Below the pieces are notes generated by a model. The model had not been told where the DNA came from. It worked only from the letters and a program-made list of their open reading frames with translations, and did not search any database. The position numbers were made by a program, and so were the translations under genes. Shown here piece by piece: positions 52,099-60,118 of a stretch of DNA of 64,000 nt (positions are counted from its first letter, which is position 1; each line of letters opens with the position of its first letter). Location: NCBI GenBank assembly GCA_902519845.1, contig CABYLQ010000001.1, positions 1 through 64,000 on the forward strand. The letters are read 5' to 3'. This stretch comes from an uncultured Candidatus Actinomarina sp. Its GTDB lineage: Bacteria; Actinomycetota; Acidimicrobiia; Actinomarinales; Actinomarinaceae.

Positions 52099-53025
52099 TT
52101 AATTCCGGTTTTTAACCTTAATAAAAATGTTAAATACTCCAACTATTACAACTATTCCCAATACTGCACTTAGAACTGTAGACAAGAAGTTATTGTTAAT
52201 ATTTTCTATACCGTAATCTTCTAAAAATAAAACAATTCCTGCGTCTTCATTAAAGCCAAATGATTCAGCTACAGACTCAAGACCATCAGGTGATGAAGAG
52301 GCGTAAGGAGTAATCAAGGTGAGAACTAAAATTAACAGTATAAATAATCCATAAAATGAAGTTACTTTATTGCTCTTCTCGGTATTTTTATTTACATAAA
52401 CTAAATCAGACCTAACTCTTAAAAGTAATGAAACGATCAAAGCGGTAATGATTCCCTCGCCAATGCCAATTAACAAATGGCTTGAGACCATTGCTATTAA
52501 TACACTTCCAAGAGGTACCGCAACTGTACCTCCCAAAGAATATTCAAGAACAAATGCAATTGAAGAAAATACAACAGATAATAAACCAGCTATGAATGAT
52601 CCTGAAATTGTTGATGAATAACTTTCACCAAATAATTTTTTCCATGTAGATATTGTTATCCAGCCAATAAGAGAGGTAACTACTGCCATATTTAGTAAGT
52701 TAACCCCCAAGGCACTCAGACCTCCGTCAGCAAATAGCAGTGACTGAATTACAACAACTATTGATATGCATATAATTCCAAGACTAGGCCCTAATACTAT
52801 AACTGCTAGAGCACCACCTAAAAGATGACCACTGGTTCCAGCTGCTATTGGGAAATTAATCATTTGTAATACAAAAATTAATGCTGACATCATTCCAGTA
52901 AGTGCAATCAAACGATCAGCTACTAAATTTTTAGCATTTCTAATATATGCCCAAATAGTCCCTAGGCTTATTAAACCAGATGCGGCAGAAACTGGAGCAT
53001 TTATAAATCCATCAGGTACGTGCAT
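52099..53025 (-). CDS. cbiM: Cobalt/nickel ECF transporter S component CbiM with PDGLE domain
   Basis: Substrate-binding membrane subunit for Co2+ or Ni2+. The start is set at 53025 because the family begins MHVPDGF, where the N-terminal His is a metal ligand; upstream frame extension is ignored. About seven helices fill residues 1-220; the C-terminal part has ASSSPDGLESVA, the PDGLE domain of the CbiN-like partner, and a last membrane helix, so CbiM and its auxiliary domain are fused. CbiQ and CbiO are not adjacent. It lies downstream of a hydrolase gene with a 55-base gap. Confidence 0.9.
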   Translation of the reverse strand: MHVPDGFINAPVSAASGLISLGTIWAYIRNAKNLVADRLIALTGMMSALIFVLQMINFPIAAGTSGHLLGGALAVIVLGPSLGIICISIVVVIQSLLFADGGLSALGVNLLNMAVVTSLIGWITISTWKKLFGESYSSTISGSFIAGLLSVVFSSIAFVLEYSLGGTVAVPLGSVLIAMVSSHLLIGIGEGIITALIVSLLLRVRSDLVYVNKNTEKSNKVTSFYGLFILLILVLTLITPYASSSPDGLESVAESFGFNEDAGIVLFLEDYGIENINNNFLSTVLSAVLGIVVIVGVFNIFIKVKNRN

Positions 53026-53079
53026 ATAAAAAGTATAAAATTTAATTAAGTTAATGCAAACAAGTTGCAATAAGTAATA

Positions 53080-53823
53080 TTAAATAATTTTTTCTTCTAC
53101 AAGCCAGTGATGAATCTCACTTAATACAAATGGCCTAGTATCTTGATTTAAAATTTCATGTTTGGAGTTAGAAACAGTTATAAATTTAACATTTGCTAAT
53201 CTTGACAATTCATCTCCTGAAGAAATTGGAACAATACTATCTTTATCTCCATGAAGATATAGTGTAGGCGTTTTTAAATTTGTAATATTTTCGTTTACAA
53301 ACTTTTGTGATTCAATAGTTTCATTTCCAAATTTTGCGCTTATTGATCTAAAAACAAGTGGATCATTAAAATAATCTTTTACAACTTCAACATCTGTGGA
53401 TAAATTTCTTTTGTTAGCTGAAGAAGGAATTCTTAATTTAGGAAATAGTTTTGATATTGATTTGGATATGCTCTTTATAAATTGTGGATAATTATCACCT
53501 AGACTTGGGGCGGACAATATTAAAAAATCAGGATTGATAATTTTTTTTAATATACAATGCAACGCTACTTGCCCACCAAAGGATATGCCAAATACAATTT
53601 TTACATCACAAGACGCCATCAATTTATATGCTTCTACAATAGAATTTTCTACTTCTTCCCATTGTTCAATGTGACCAAACACATCTGCATTTTTCCCATG
53701 TCCCGGTAGATCCACCAGAAAGGGTTCTATATTTAAGTTCTTAAACCATGAAGCATTAATATCGTGTCTTCCTTTATGTTCCCAAAGACCGTGGATGAGA
53801 AGAATGCCTACTTTTTTCAAATT
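53080..53823 (-). CDS. Alpha/beta hydrolase, monoacylglycerol-lipase-like
   Basis: Serine hydrolase with the oxyanion region LLIHGLWEHKGRH, nucleophile elbow GISFGGQ near 97, the acid in HGDKDSIVP and the His in NSKHEILNQD. TTG at 53823 is chosen because AAGGA lies eight bases upstream and this avoids overlapping the divergent gene at 53852; a TTG at 53871 would add 16 residues. 247 residues is normal. The substrate is unknown; the lid region is short. Confidence 0.75.
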   Translation of the reverse strand, partial: NLKKVGILLIHGLWEHKGRHDINASWFKNLNIEPFLVDLPGHGKNADVFGHIEQWEEVENSIVEAYKLMASCDVKIVFGISFGGQVALHCILKKIINPDFLILSAPSLGDNYPQFIKSISKSISKLFPKLRIPSSANKRNLSTDVEVVKDYFNDPLVFRSISAKFGNETIESQKFVNENITNLKTPTLYLHGDKDSIVPISSGDELSRLANVKFITVSNSKHEILNQDTRPFVLSEIHHWLVEEKII

Positions 53824-53851
53824 TTTCCTTTTAACTCTAAAATCAATATTA

Positions 53852-54571
53852 ATGAATATAAATTTTGTCAAAACACCATTTACAAATAAACCAACAATGA
53901 CTCGATATCATGGCCCAACTTTTAGTAAAACTCCTAACCAGATCTACATATCGGAAAAGCAAAAACAATTAGACTTATTTGGCGAAAAATTATATGGACA
54001 AACAAAACTTTCGGAAGAAAAAAATTTACTTGAGAAATTCTTAAGTTATTGTGAACTTGATACAAATTTCTCACTCTATCAAACAACTTTATGCTTTGAA
54101 GAAGATTTTTCTATAATGCATCTAGGAAATATGGAAGTAGTCTCAGTTTGCTTTCCTAGTGGATGGAAACCAATGGATAAACTCGGTAAACCCCTATCTA
54201 AAATCCATGAACCAATAGCTGATAGTGAACAATTAATTGAGGCAAGTGACAAGTTGTCACAATATATGACCAAACAGGAAATAAAGAGATGGGTTTGGAC
54301 AATAACAACTAACAATAACTTAAGTGAATTTACTGAGGTTAAGAAACCAAAAATATCTAATTTTGAAAATCTATATTTTAGAGTAGAAACACAAACATCT
54401 GCACCAATTGATGATGAAACAAGTATTTTTTTTATAAAAGTAGACGTTGTTCCCCTAAATGAAGTTTGGAATGAAAATATTTTAAATAGTATTAATTCCA
54501 TGTCAGAAAGTATCTTAAATTATAAAGGCCTAGTAGAAATCAAAGATTTTTTAAATAGAATAGATTTATGA
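53852..54571 (+). CDS. Heme-dependent oxidative N-demethylase-like protein (DUF3445)
   Basis: 239 residues with the DUF3445 hallmark VSVCFPSGWKPMDKLGKPLS followed by KIHEPI, where the His is the likely heme-related residue, then RWVWTITTNN. Characterised relatives demethylate secondary amines such as dimethylamine using heme. ATG at 53852 is chosen over 53795, which would run into the divergent hydrolase gene. It overlaps the next gene by four bases, so the two are cotranscribed. Confidence 0.75.
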   Translation: MNINFVKTPFTNKPTMTRYHGPTFSKTPNQIYISEKQKQLDLFGEKLYGQTKLSEEKNLLEKFLSYCELDTNFSLYQTTLCFEEDFSIMHLGNMEVVSVCFPSGWKPMDKLGKPLSKIHEPIADSEQLIEASDKLSQYMTKQEIKRWVWTITTNNNLSEFTEVKKPKISNFENLYFRVETQTSAPIDDETSIFFIKVDVVPLNEVWNENILNSINSMSESILNYKGLVEIKDFLNRIDL

Positions 54572-54981
54572 AAAAAGCATATATAGCTGGACCTTTATTC
54601 GACGATCATGAAAGAGAATATCTTGAAAAAATTACGAAGTTAGTAGAGAGTTATGGTTTTGATACTTTTCTTCCTCACCGAGATGCAGGTTTAGTAACTG
54701 GTGAATTTACTCGTGAAAAAAAAGAAAAAATTTTTGATGTAGACATAGAACACCTTGGGCCAGCTGACTTAGTAGTTGCTCTTTTAACTGGGAGAGATGT
54801 AGATTCTGGGACAGCTGCAGAGATTGGATTCGCATTTAAATCTGGAAAAACATTAATTGGGATAAGTGCAAATACAATAAAACCAATAAACAATTTTGTT
54901 TGGGGGATATTTAGTTATGGAGATAATATTGTGGAAAATTTAGAGGAATTAGAAACTTTTCTCTCCAAGAACTTTAGTTAA
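54568..54981 (+). CDS. Nucleoside 2-deoxyribosyltransferase family protein
   Basis: 137 residues beginning KKAYIAGPLFDDHEREYLEK, with the catalytic Glu in DSGTAAEIGFAFKSGK near 96. Family enzymes swap bases on deoxyribonucleosides or hydrolyse 5'-monophosphates (DNPH1-like). Cytosolic, single domain. The ATG overlaps the DUF3445 gene stop (ATGA), a link that is not obviously functional. The precise substrate is open. Confidence 0.85.
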   Translation: MKKAYIAGPLFDDHEREYLEKITKLVESYGFDTFLPHRDAGLVTGEFTREKKEKIFDVDIEHLGPADLVVALLTGRDVDSGTAAEIGFAFKSGKTLIGISANTIKPINNFVWGIFSYGDNIVENLEELETFLSKNFS

Positions 54982-55038
54982 ACTTCTTAAGTATTTTTAT
55001 AGTGCAAAGAAGAAATATAGTCTTTATTATTAATTTAT

Positions 55039-56025
55039 ATGGTCAGTAAACAAGCTCAAAAAAGCATAAAACAATTCAGGCGTTTCGCAAAAATTTTAAG
55101 TTCTATATATAGAAGCCCAAATGAAATGACAAATTGGAGAATAAAGCTTTTCAGATGGCTTGTTGACTTACAAGGAGTATTCGGTCCAAAAGTTAAAGGA
55201 ACAAACAAAGAAGAATTTTACATTAACGGAATAAAAACATGGAAAATATCTACACCTTCATCCGATCCAAATAGGATATTATTATATTTCCATGGAGGAG
55301 CTTACTCTTTAGGTAGTCCTAAAAGTCATTACTCTCTTGTAAGCTATTTGGCTGAGATAACAAAAACAACAATCTACATTCCAGACTATCGTCTTGGACC
55401 TGAAAGTAAGTATCCTTCACAACTTAATGATGCTGTTAAAGTATATGAATATTTATTGAATGAAAAAAATTATAAATCAAACCAAATTGCATTTGGTGGC
55501 GATTCTGCGGGAGGCAATCTTGCTCTTGTAACTTTATTGAAACTAATTGATTCAGATAATGATTTACCAACATCGCTAGCTTTATTGTCACCCTGGACAG
55601 ATTTAACAGGAACAGGAACTAGTTATACAGAAAACATGGCAGACAGAGATTTGCTTTTAGGTCCAATATTCAAAAGAATTTGGGCAAATGGAGACTCACT
55701 TCATGGCTTTTATATTAATGAAGGAGAGTTTGATTCAAATAATCCATACATGGTTCCGCTTAAGGGAGATTTCACTTCAAGTCCTCCAATAATGATCCAG
55801 GTTGGCACAGAAGAACTATTGTTATCTGACTCCCAGTCATTGAAGAAAATACTTGATAGAGATAAATGTGAAAATGAATATTTTGAATGGGAAGGGATGT
55901 ATCATGTTTTTCATATAGATGTAAGAATGCCCGAAACAATATCTGCTTTTGAACAAATAGGAAATTTTTTAAATAAACATTTACCTACACAGACAGAACA
56001 CGAATCTCAAATTAATCTCCGGTGA
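55039..56025 (+). CDS. Alpha/beta hydrolase fold-3 esterase (HSL family)
   Basis: Carboxylesterase of the hormone-sensitive-lipase family. The oxyanion motif HGGAYSLGS is near 91, the nucleophile elbow GGDSAGGN near 153, the acid in GTEELLLSD near 258 and the His in YHVFHI near 291. 328 residues is typical. There is no signal peptide. TA-rich sequence lies directly before the ATG without a Shine-Dalgarno. Its TGA overlaps the GTG of a small membrane-protein gene. Confidence 0.9.
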   Translation: MVSKQAQKSIKQFRRFAKILSSIYRSPNEMTNWRIKLFRWLVDLQGVFGPKVKGTNKEEFYINGIKTWKISTPSSDPNRILLYFHGGAYSLGSPKSHYSLVSYLAEITKTTIYIPDYRLGPESKYPSQLNDAVKVYEYLLNEKNYKSNQIAFGGDSAGGNLALVTLLKLIDSDNDLPTSLALLSPWTDLTGTGTSYTENMADRDLLLGPIFKRIWANGDSLHGFYINEGEFDSNNPYMVPLKGDFTSSPPIMIQVGTEELLLSDSQSLKKILDRDKCENEYFEWEGMYHVFHIDVRMPETISAFEQIGNFLNKHLPTQTEHESQINLR

Positions 56026-56189
56026 GTTTACTCGATGCATTTATAATCGGGTTTTCAATAATTTTTGGATTACTTTTAGCATTGTTTTTTTCTGGTGTAA
56101 TTAAAAATGTGAAACCTTTTTTTATAGTTTTTACATTTTCTATAGCTTGGGTAAGCAGCTCATTTTTGATCCATGTAATTTTTAGATAA
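56022..56189 (+). CDS. Small two-helix membrane protein (55 residues)
   Basis: A GTG-started frame of 55 codons (SLLDAFIIGFSIIFGLLLAL at the start) has two hydrophobic segments, about 5-26 and 32-53, joined by a short Lys-containing turn. It overlaps the esterase stop by four bases (GTGA), the same coupling style seen for the micro-protein pair near 43.1 kb. No family is recognised. Its translation is plausible but not proven. Confidence 0.5.
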   Translation: MSLLDAFIIGFSIIFGLLLALFFSGVIKNVKPFFIVFTFSIAWVSSSFLIHVIFR

Positions 56190-56238
56190 TCAACATATTT
56201 TCTTTCTTATTATTTAAATATCTAACTAGATTGTTTTT

Positions 56239-56676
56239 GTGAGAAACATTAAAAGCTTTGACGATTTAGATATTTTTGTAACTGAGTTCATGTCAAAATG
56301 GGGAGTTACATTACTAAGATATTCTTTGGGCATTATTTATATATGGTTTGGTGCTTTAAAACCCTTAGGACTAAGCCCTGCTCAAGAACTTGTGGAGAAC
56401 ACAGTTTACTGGTTTGAAAATCCCAAAACATTTGTCCCAATTCTAGGTATTTGGGAAGTAGTTATAGGAATTACGATGATAATAAAACCACTTATTCGAA
56501 TATCCATAATTCTATTATTTATACAGATGCCTGGAACATTTTTGCCCTTAGTTTTGTTTCCCGAGGTATGTTTTACTACTTTTCCTTTTGGACTTACACT
56601 TGAAGGTCAATATATTGTTAAAAATTTAATAATTATTTCAGCAGCTTTAGTAGTTGGCTCAACTGTTAGAAAATAA
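56239..56676 (+). CDS. DoxX-like membrane protein
   Basis: 145 residues with four hydrophobic segments and the DoxX-type start LLRYSLGIIYIWFGALKPLG, in which an aromatic-rich first helix is followed by ILGIWEVVIGITMI. DoxX-like proteins sit in the membrane and are linked to redox or quinone processes, but the role here is unknown. The start is GTG at 56239. It ends one base before the convergent metX stop. Confidence 0.72.
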   Translation: MRNIKSFDDLDIFVTEFMSKWGVTLLRYSLGIIYIWFGALKPLGLSPAQELVENTVYWFENPKTFVPILGIWEVVIGITMIIKPLIRISIILLFIQMPGTFLPLVLFPEVCFTTFPFGLTLEGQYIVKNLIIISAALVVGSTVRK

Positions 56677-56677
56677 A

Positions 56678-57757
56678 TTAGATAAATTTTCCTAATTTTT
56701 TTTCAAACAAGTCAGGCTCTAAAAGAAAACAATCATGACCTTTTGTTGAACTGATTGTTTTATGAGTTACATTGATTTGATTTGCTTCCAAAAGCTTAAT
56801 AAATTCTAATTGTTCTTCTGGATAAAAACATACATCTGAATCAACAGAAACTACTAAAACTTTTATATCTTTTAGTCTTTCAATTTTCTCGACATCTATA
56901 GAAAAGTTTTGCCAACCTTTAATTATTGAATTGTAAGATTCGTGAGTGAATCTCTCAATGAACTTTTCTCCTTGGTGCATCATATAAGACTCTTGTGATG
57001 TTGATAAGAAACCATTAATTATGTCTTCACCATACTTACTTTCACCTTTAGCCCTTGAGGCAAGAAGCTCCAAAGAGATATAGGTTTTATGTGCAATCAT
57101 TCTTGCTAAAGATAAATACTCATCTCTTCTGTCAGGTGAACCTTTTGCGAGATTCAACACATAAGCTTGTTCAAGGTTGTGAAGTAACTGAATTGTGGAT
57201 AGTTTATATCCACTCGAAATTGAGATAAGATTTTCTACAAAATCTGGATATAAAAGGGAAAACTCTAATGCCATTAAGCCTCCAATAGAGGGACCAATCA
57301 CGGCCTTTAAAGATTTAACTCCTAGCTCATCTAATAATTGTTTTTGAGAAATCTCTATATCTTTGAAAGAAATATTTGGAAAATTTTCTCCATATTCTAA
57401 TCCAGTTTTATTATCTATAGAATTTGGACCTGTAGTCCCGTAACATCCACCAAGATAGTTTGCACAAACTACAAAATATTTTTCGGTATCAATAAGTTTA
57501 CTTACACCAACAAATTCATCCCACCAGCCAATTTCTAATTCATCATTCCAAGGAATTTTTGGGTTTTCTTCTTGAGAGTAATTTCCTGCCAACATGTGAC
57601 TTCCTGTTAAGGCATGAAATATCAATACAGCATTATCCCCTTTTTCTGATAAAGTTCCGTAAGTAGTGTAAGCAATCTCTACATTCTCAAGCAGTTCACC
57701 TGAATCAAGTTTAAATTGTGGAATGTAAAACTTGCTTGTTTTATTTTGTACTTTCAA
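56678..57757 (-). CDS. metX: Homoserine O-acetyltransferase
   Basis: Activates homoserine with acetyl-CoA for methionine synthesis. Alpha/beta hydrolase fold with NYLGGCYGTTGP, nucleophile elbow GPSIGGLMALEF near 153, catalytic Asp in VSVDSDVCFYPEEQ and His in GHDCFLLE near the end. 359 residues is normal for MetX. It overlaps metY by 17 bases and is under the same SAM riboswitch. Acetyl versus succinyl use cannot be decided by family membership alone, but pairing with a sulfhydrylase fits acetyl. Confidence 0.92.
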   Translation of the reverse strand: MKVQNKTSKFYIPQFKLDSGELLENVEIAYTTYGTLSEKGDNAVLIFHALTGSHMLAGNYSQEENPKIPWNDELEIGWWDEFVGVSKLIDTEKYFVVCANYLGGCYGTTGPNSIDNKTGLEYGENFPNISFKDIEISQKQLLDELGVKSLKAVIGPSIGGLMALEFSLLYPDFVENLISISSGYKLSTIQLLHNLEQAYVLNLAKGSPDRRDEYLSLARMIAHKTYISLELLASRAKGESKYGEDIINGFLSTSQESYMMHQGEKFIERFTHESYNSIIKGWQNFSIDVEKIERLKDIKVLVVSVDSDVCFYPEEQLEFIKLLEANQINVTHKTISSTKGHDCFLLEPDLFEKKLGKFI

Positions 57758-59021
57758 GAGCTTGAGATAGATCTTCTATAATATCATCTATGTCTTCAAT
57801 ACCAATTGAAAGCCTTACTAACTCTGCAGGAGAACCCGCGGCAATTAACTGCTCATCATCTAATTGTGAATGTGTTGTTGATGCAGGGTGAATTGCTAAA
57901 GATCTAGTATCTCCAACATTTGCAACATGTCTAAACATTTTTAAATTATCAATAAATTTCTGTCCAGAATCTTTTCCACCTTTGATACCAAAAACAACCA
58001 TTGTTCCACCAGAACCTTTTAAATACTTTTCTGATAGGTCGTAAGCAGGATCATCTTTAAGTCCAGGAAACCTTACCCATTCAACAAGTTCATGGTTTGA
58101 TAGATATTCAGCAGCTTTTATAGCATTTTCACAATGCCGGTCCATTCTCAGACTTAAAGTCTCAAGACCACTCATAACTTCAAAAGCTGTCTCTGGAGAC
58201 ATACTTGCTCCAAGGTTTCTTAGTGGAACTGTTCTTAGCCTTAATGAGTAAGCTACATTACTTAAGTCACCTAAATCATGTCCCCATCTCATTCCTCCAT
58301 AACTTGTATCAGGCTTGTCATATAATGGGAAATTTCCATTACCCCAGTCAAAACCGCCTTTTTCAATAACTGCTCCGGCAATTACTCTTCCATGTCCAGA
58401 CATCCATTTTGTAAGAGAATAAACTACAATATCTGCTCCAAAATCAAAAGGTTTACAAATTGCTGATGTAGTAAAAGTAGCATCAACTATTAAAGGTATA
58501 CCTTTAGATTTAGCAATTTCTCCTAATCCAGAAATGTCAGCGACAACTAACCCGGGATTAGTAATCGTTTCACAATATATTGCTCGAGTTTTCTCATCAA
58601 TTGCATTTTCAACAGCAGCTAGATCTGTAATATCAACTTTTTTAGAGTCGATACCGTATTCAGGCAATATATTATCGAACATTGTATAAGTACCACCATA
58701 AAGTTGGTTTGCTGTAACAAAATTATCTCCTTGACTCATAATATTTATAAGAGAGTACATAACTGCAGATGTTCCCGACGATAGAGCAACAGACATAGCG
58801 CCATCTTCTAGAGCCGTAAGTCTTGCTTCTAAGGCACCAACAGTTGGATTGCCGAGTCGAGAGTAAATGTTTCCAAACTCTTTTAAGGCAAACAAGCTAG
58901 CTGCATGTTCAGTGTCATTAAATTGATATGCAGTTGTCTTATAAATAGGAACAGTTATTGACCCCTCAGAGTCAGCATCTGAATCCCAACCTGCATGTAT
59001 AAGTTTTGAATCAAACTTCAT
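57741..59021 (-). CDS. metY: O-acetylhomoserine sulfhydrylase
   Basis: PLP enzyme that makes homocysteine from O-acetylhomoserine and sulfide. The PLP lysine is in VVYSLTKWMSGHG near 208; SSGTSAVMYSL and ETITNPGLVVADI bind cofactor and substrate. 426 residues matches the MetY class rather than shorter cystathionine synthases. It starts after a SAM riboswitch, with AAAGGAG nine bases before the ATG, and is followed by metX. Confidence 0.93.
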   Translation of the reverse strand: MKFDSKLIHAGWDSDADSEGSITVPIYKTTAYQFNDTEHAASLFALKEFGNIYSRLGNPTVGALEARLTALEDGAMSVALSSGTSAVMYSLINIMSQGDNFVTANQLYGGTYTMFDNILPEYGIDSKKVDITDLAAVENAIDEKTRAIYCETITNPGLVVADISGLGEIAKSKGIPLIVDATFTTSAICKPFDFGADIVVYSLTKWMSGHGRVIAGAVIEKGGFDWGNGNFPLYDKPDTSYGGMRWGHDLGDLSNVAYSLRLRTVPLRNLGASMSPETAFEVMSGLETLSLRMDRHCENAIKAAEYLSNHELVEWVRFPGLKDDPAYDLSEKYLKGSGGTMVVFGIKGGKDSGQKFIDNLKMFRHVANVGDTRSLAIHPASTTHSQLDDEQLIAAGSPAELVRLSIGIEDIDDIIEDLSQALESTK

Positions 59022-59038
59022 AATATTCTCCTTTGTTT

Positions 59039-59129
59039 AGAGAAGGGCTTTGACTACTTAGTTGCATTTCTGCCACATCTTCAGGCACCTTGGATAGTCA
59101 TCCAGGTTGCCGAGGTCTTAACCTTCTCT
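59039..59129 (-). ncRNA. SAM riboswitch, SAM-I/SAM-IV superfamily
   Basis: On the minus strand an 8-bp closing stem, AGAGAAGG with CCTTCTCT, encloses CGGCAACCTGGATGAC, then CCAAGGTGCC, the conserved CGGCAACC...GGTGCC core of the SAM-I/IV family. The closing stem ends six bases before the metY Shine-Dalgarno, and no terminator is visible, so control is probably translational. SAM-IV is the type expected in Actinobacteria; the exact class is open. Confidence 0.85.
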
Positions 59130-59241
59130 TTATGCTTAAACCATTATATCAAATTTTATAAAATGAACTAAAACTTTTTATTTATTTCTTTGGTTTTTAC
59201 AATTATCACTTAACTTTTATTTAATAGAATAATAACTAAGG

Positions 59242-60075
59242 ATGATTGACGATATAAATTTTACAAAATATTTAAAAAATAAAATTTTTAAAAATCTATA
59301 TAAAAGCAACGAAATTTTTGATGAAGAAATTGAAGATACTAATCAAATTATTTTTAGAATACCTAAAGATCTTACCAAAATAGATAATTTAATTCTTTGT
59401 TACGATGGGCAGAATCTCTTTGATTCTTCAACCAGTCACTTTGGAACAATTTTTGATTTAGAAAGTTTAATAAATAGCTTTGAAGATCAAGTTAAAAAAA
59501 ATTTTTTGATAATTAGTGTTACATCAAACTCTAAAAGACAATTTCAGTACAATCCCTATCCTACAGAGGGAGATAAAAATTTTGCCGTAGATCATATTCA
59601 AAATATTGTCTTAAAATTTATACCATCAGTAAAAAATTTTTTAGGCATAAATTTTGATCAAACTAAATTTGTTGTTGCGGGAGCATCAATGGGCGGTTTA
59701 ATGTCGATTAAAACATCTATACTTTATCCTGAGTTCGAAAATATAATCTCTTTATCTCCAGCATTTTGGTTTGGATATCCAAGCATATTAAATGATATAG
59801 AAAAACTTAGTAATAATACAATGACGTACCTTTATACAGGAATGAAAGAAGGACATATTTTTGGAGATCACGTAAACAACATTTTCCCAAACAATTGGGA
59901 TGTTGACTTTTCCAACAATGATAATTTTTATTTTTCAGGAGTAAAAAATATAAATGACTCATTTGAATCATATGAAAAAAATATAAAATTTTTCGTTGAT
60001 GATAATGGCTTACATAATGAAACATCATGGGCCTCAGCAATGCCAGAAATTTTTTTAAATCTATTAAACAATTAA
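59242..60075 (+). CDS. Putative esterase (Esterase D/Fes family)
   Basis: 277 residues with the alpha/beta hydrolase pattern LILCYDGQNLFD near 52, nucleophile elbow VAGASMGGLMS near 155 and SPAFWFGY after it; a His near 255 (DNGLHNETSWASAMP) completes the triad by position. This is typical of the esterase family acting on siderophores or S-formylglutathione, but the substrate is unknown. Cytosolic. The gene stands alone in its orientation after the SAM riboswitch region. Confidence 0.82.
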   Translation: MIDDINFTKYLKNKIFKNLYKSNEIFDEEIEDTNQIIFRIPKDLTKIDNLILCYDGQNLFDSSTSHFGTIFDLESLINSFEDQVKKNFLIISVTSNSKRQFQYNPYPTEGDKNFAVDHIQNIVLKFIPSVKNFLGINFDQTKFVVAGASMGGLMSIKTSILYPEFENIISLSPAFWFGYPSILNDIEKLSNNTMTYLYTGMKEGHIFGDHVNNIFPNNWDVDFSNNDNFYFSGVKNINDSFESYEKNIKFFVDDNGLHNETSWASAMPEIFLNLLNN

Positions 60076-60118
60076 CCAATGAATTCTGGCTATACCATCT
60101 GAACATTATTATTAATAC

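Noticed and set aside
59130-59241. Further RNA element or gene between the SAM riboswitch and the esterase
   Set aside because: The stretch is AT-rich with no open frame and no stable stem; probably only promoters.
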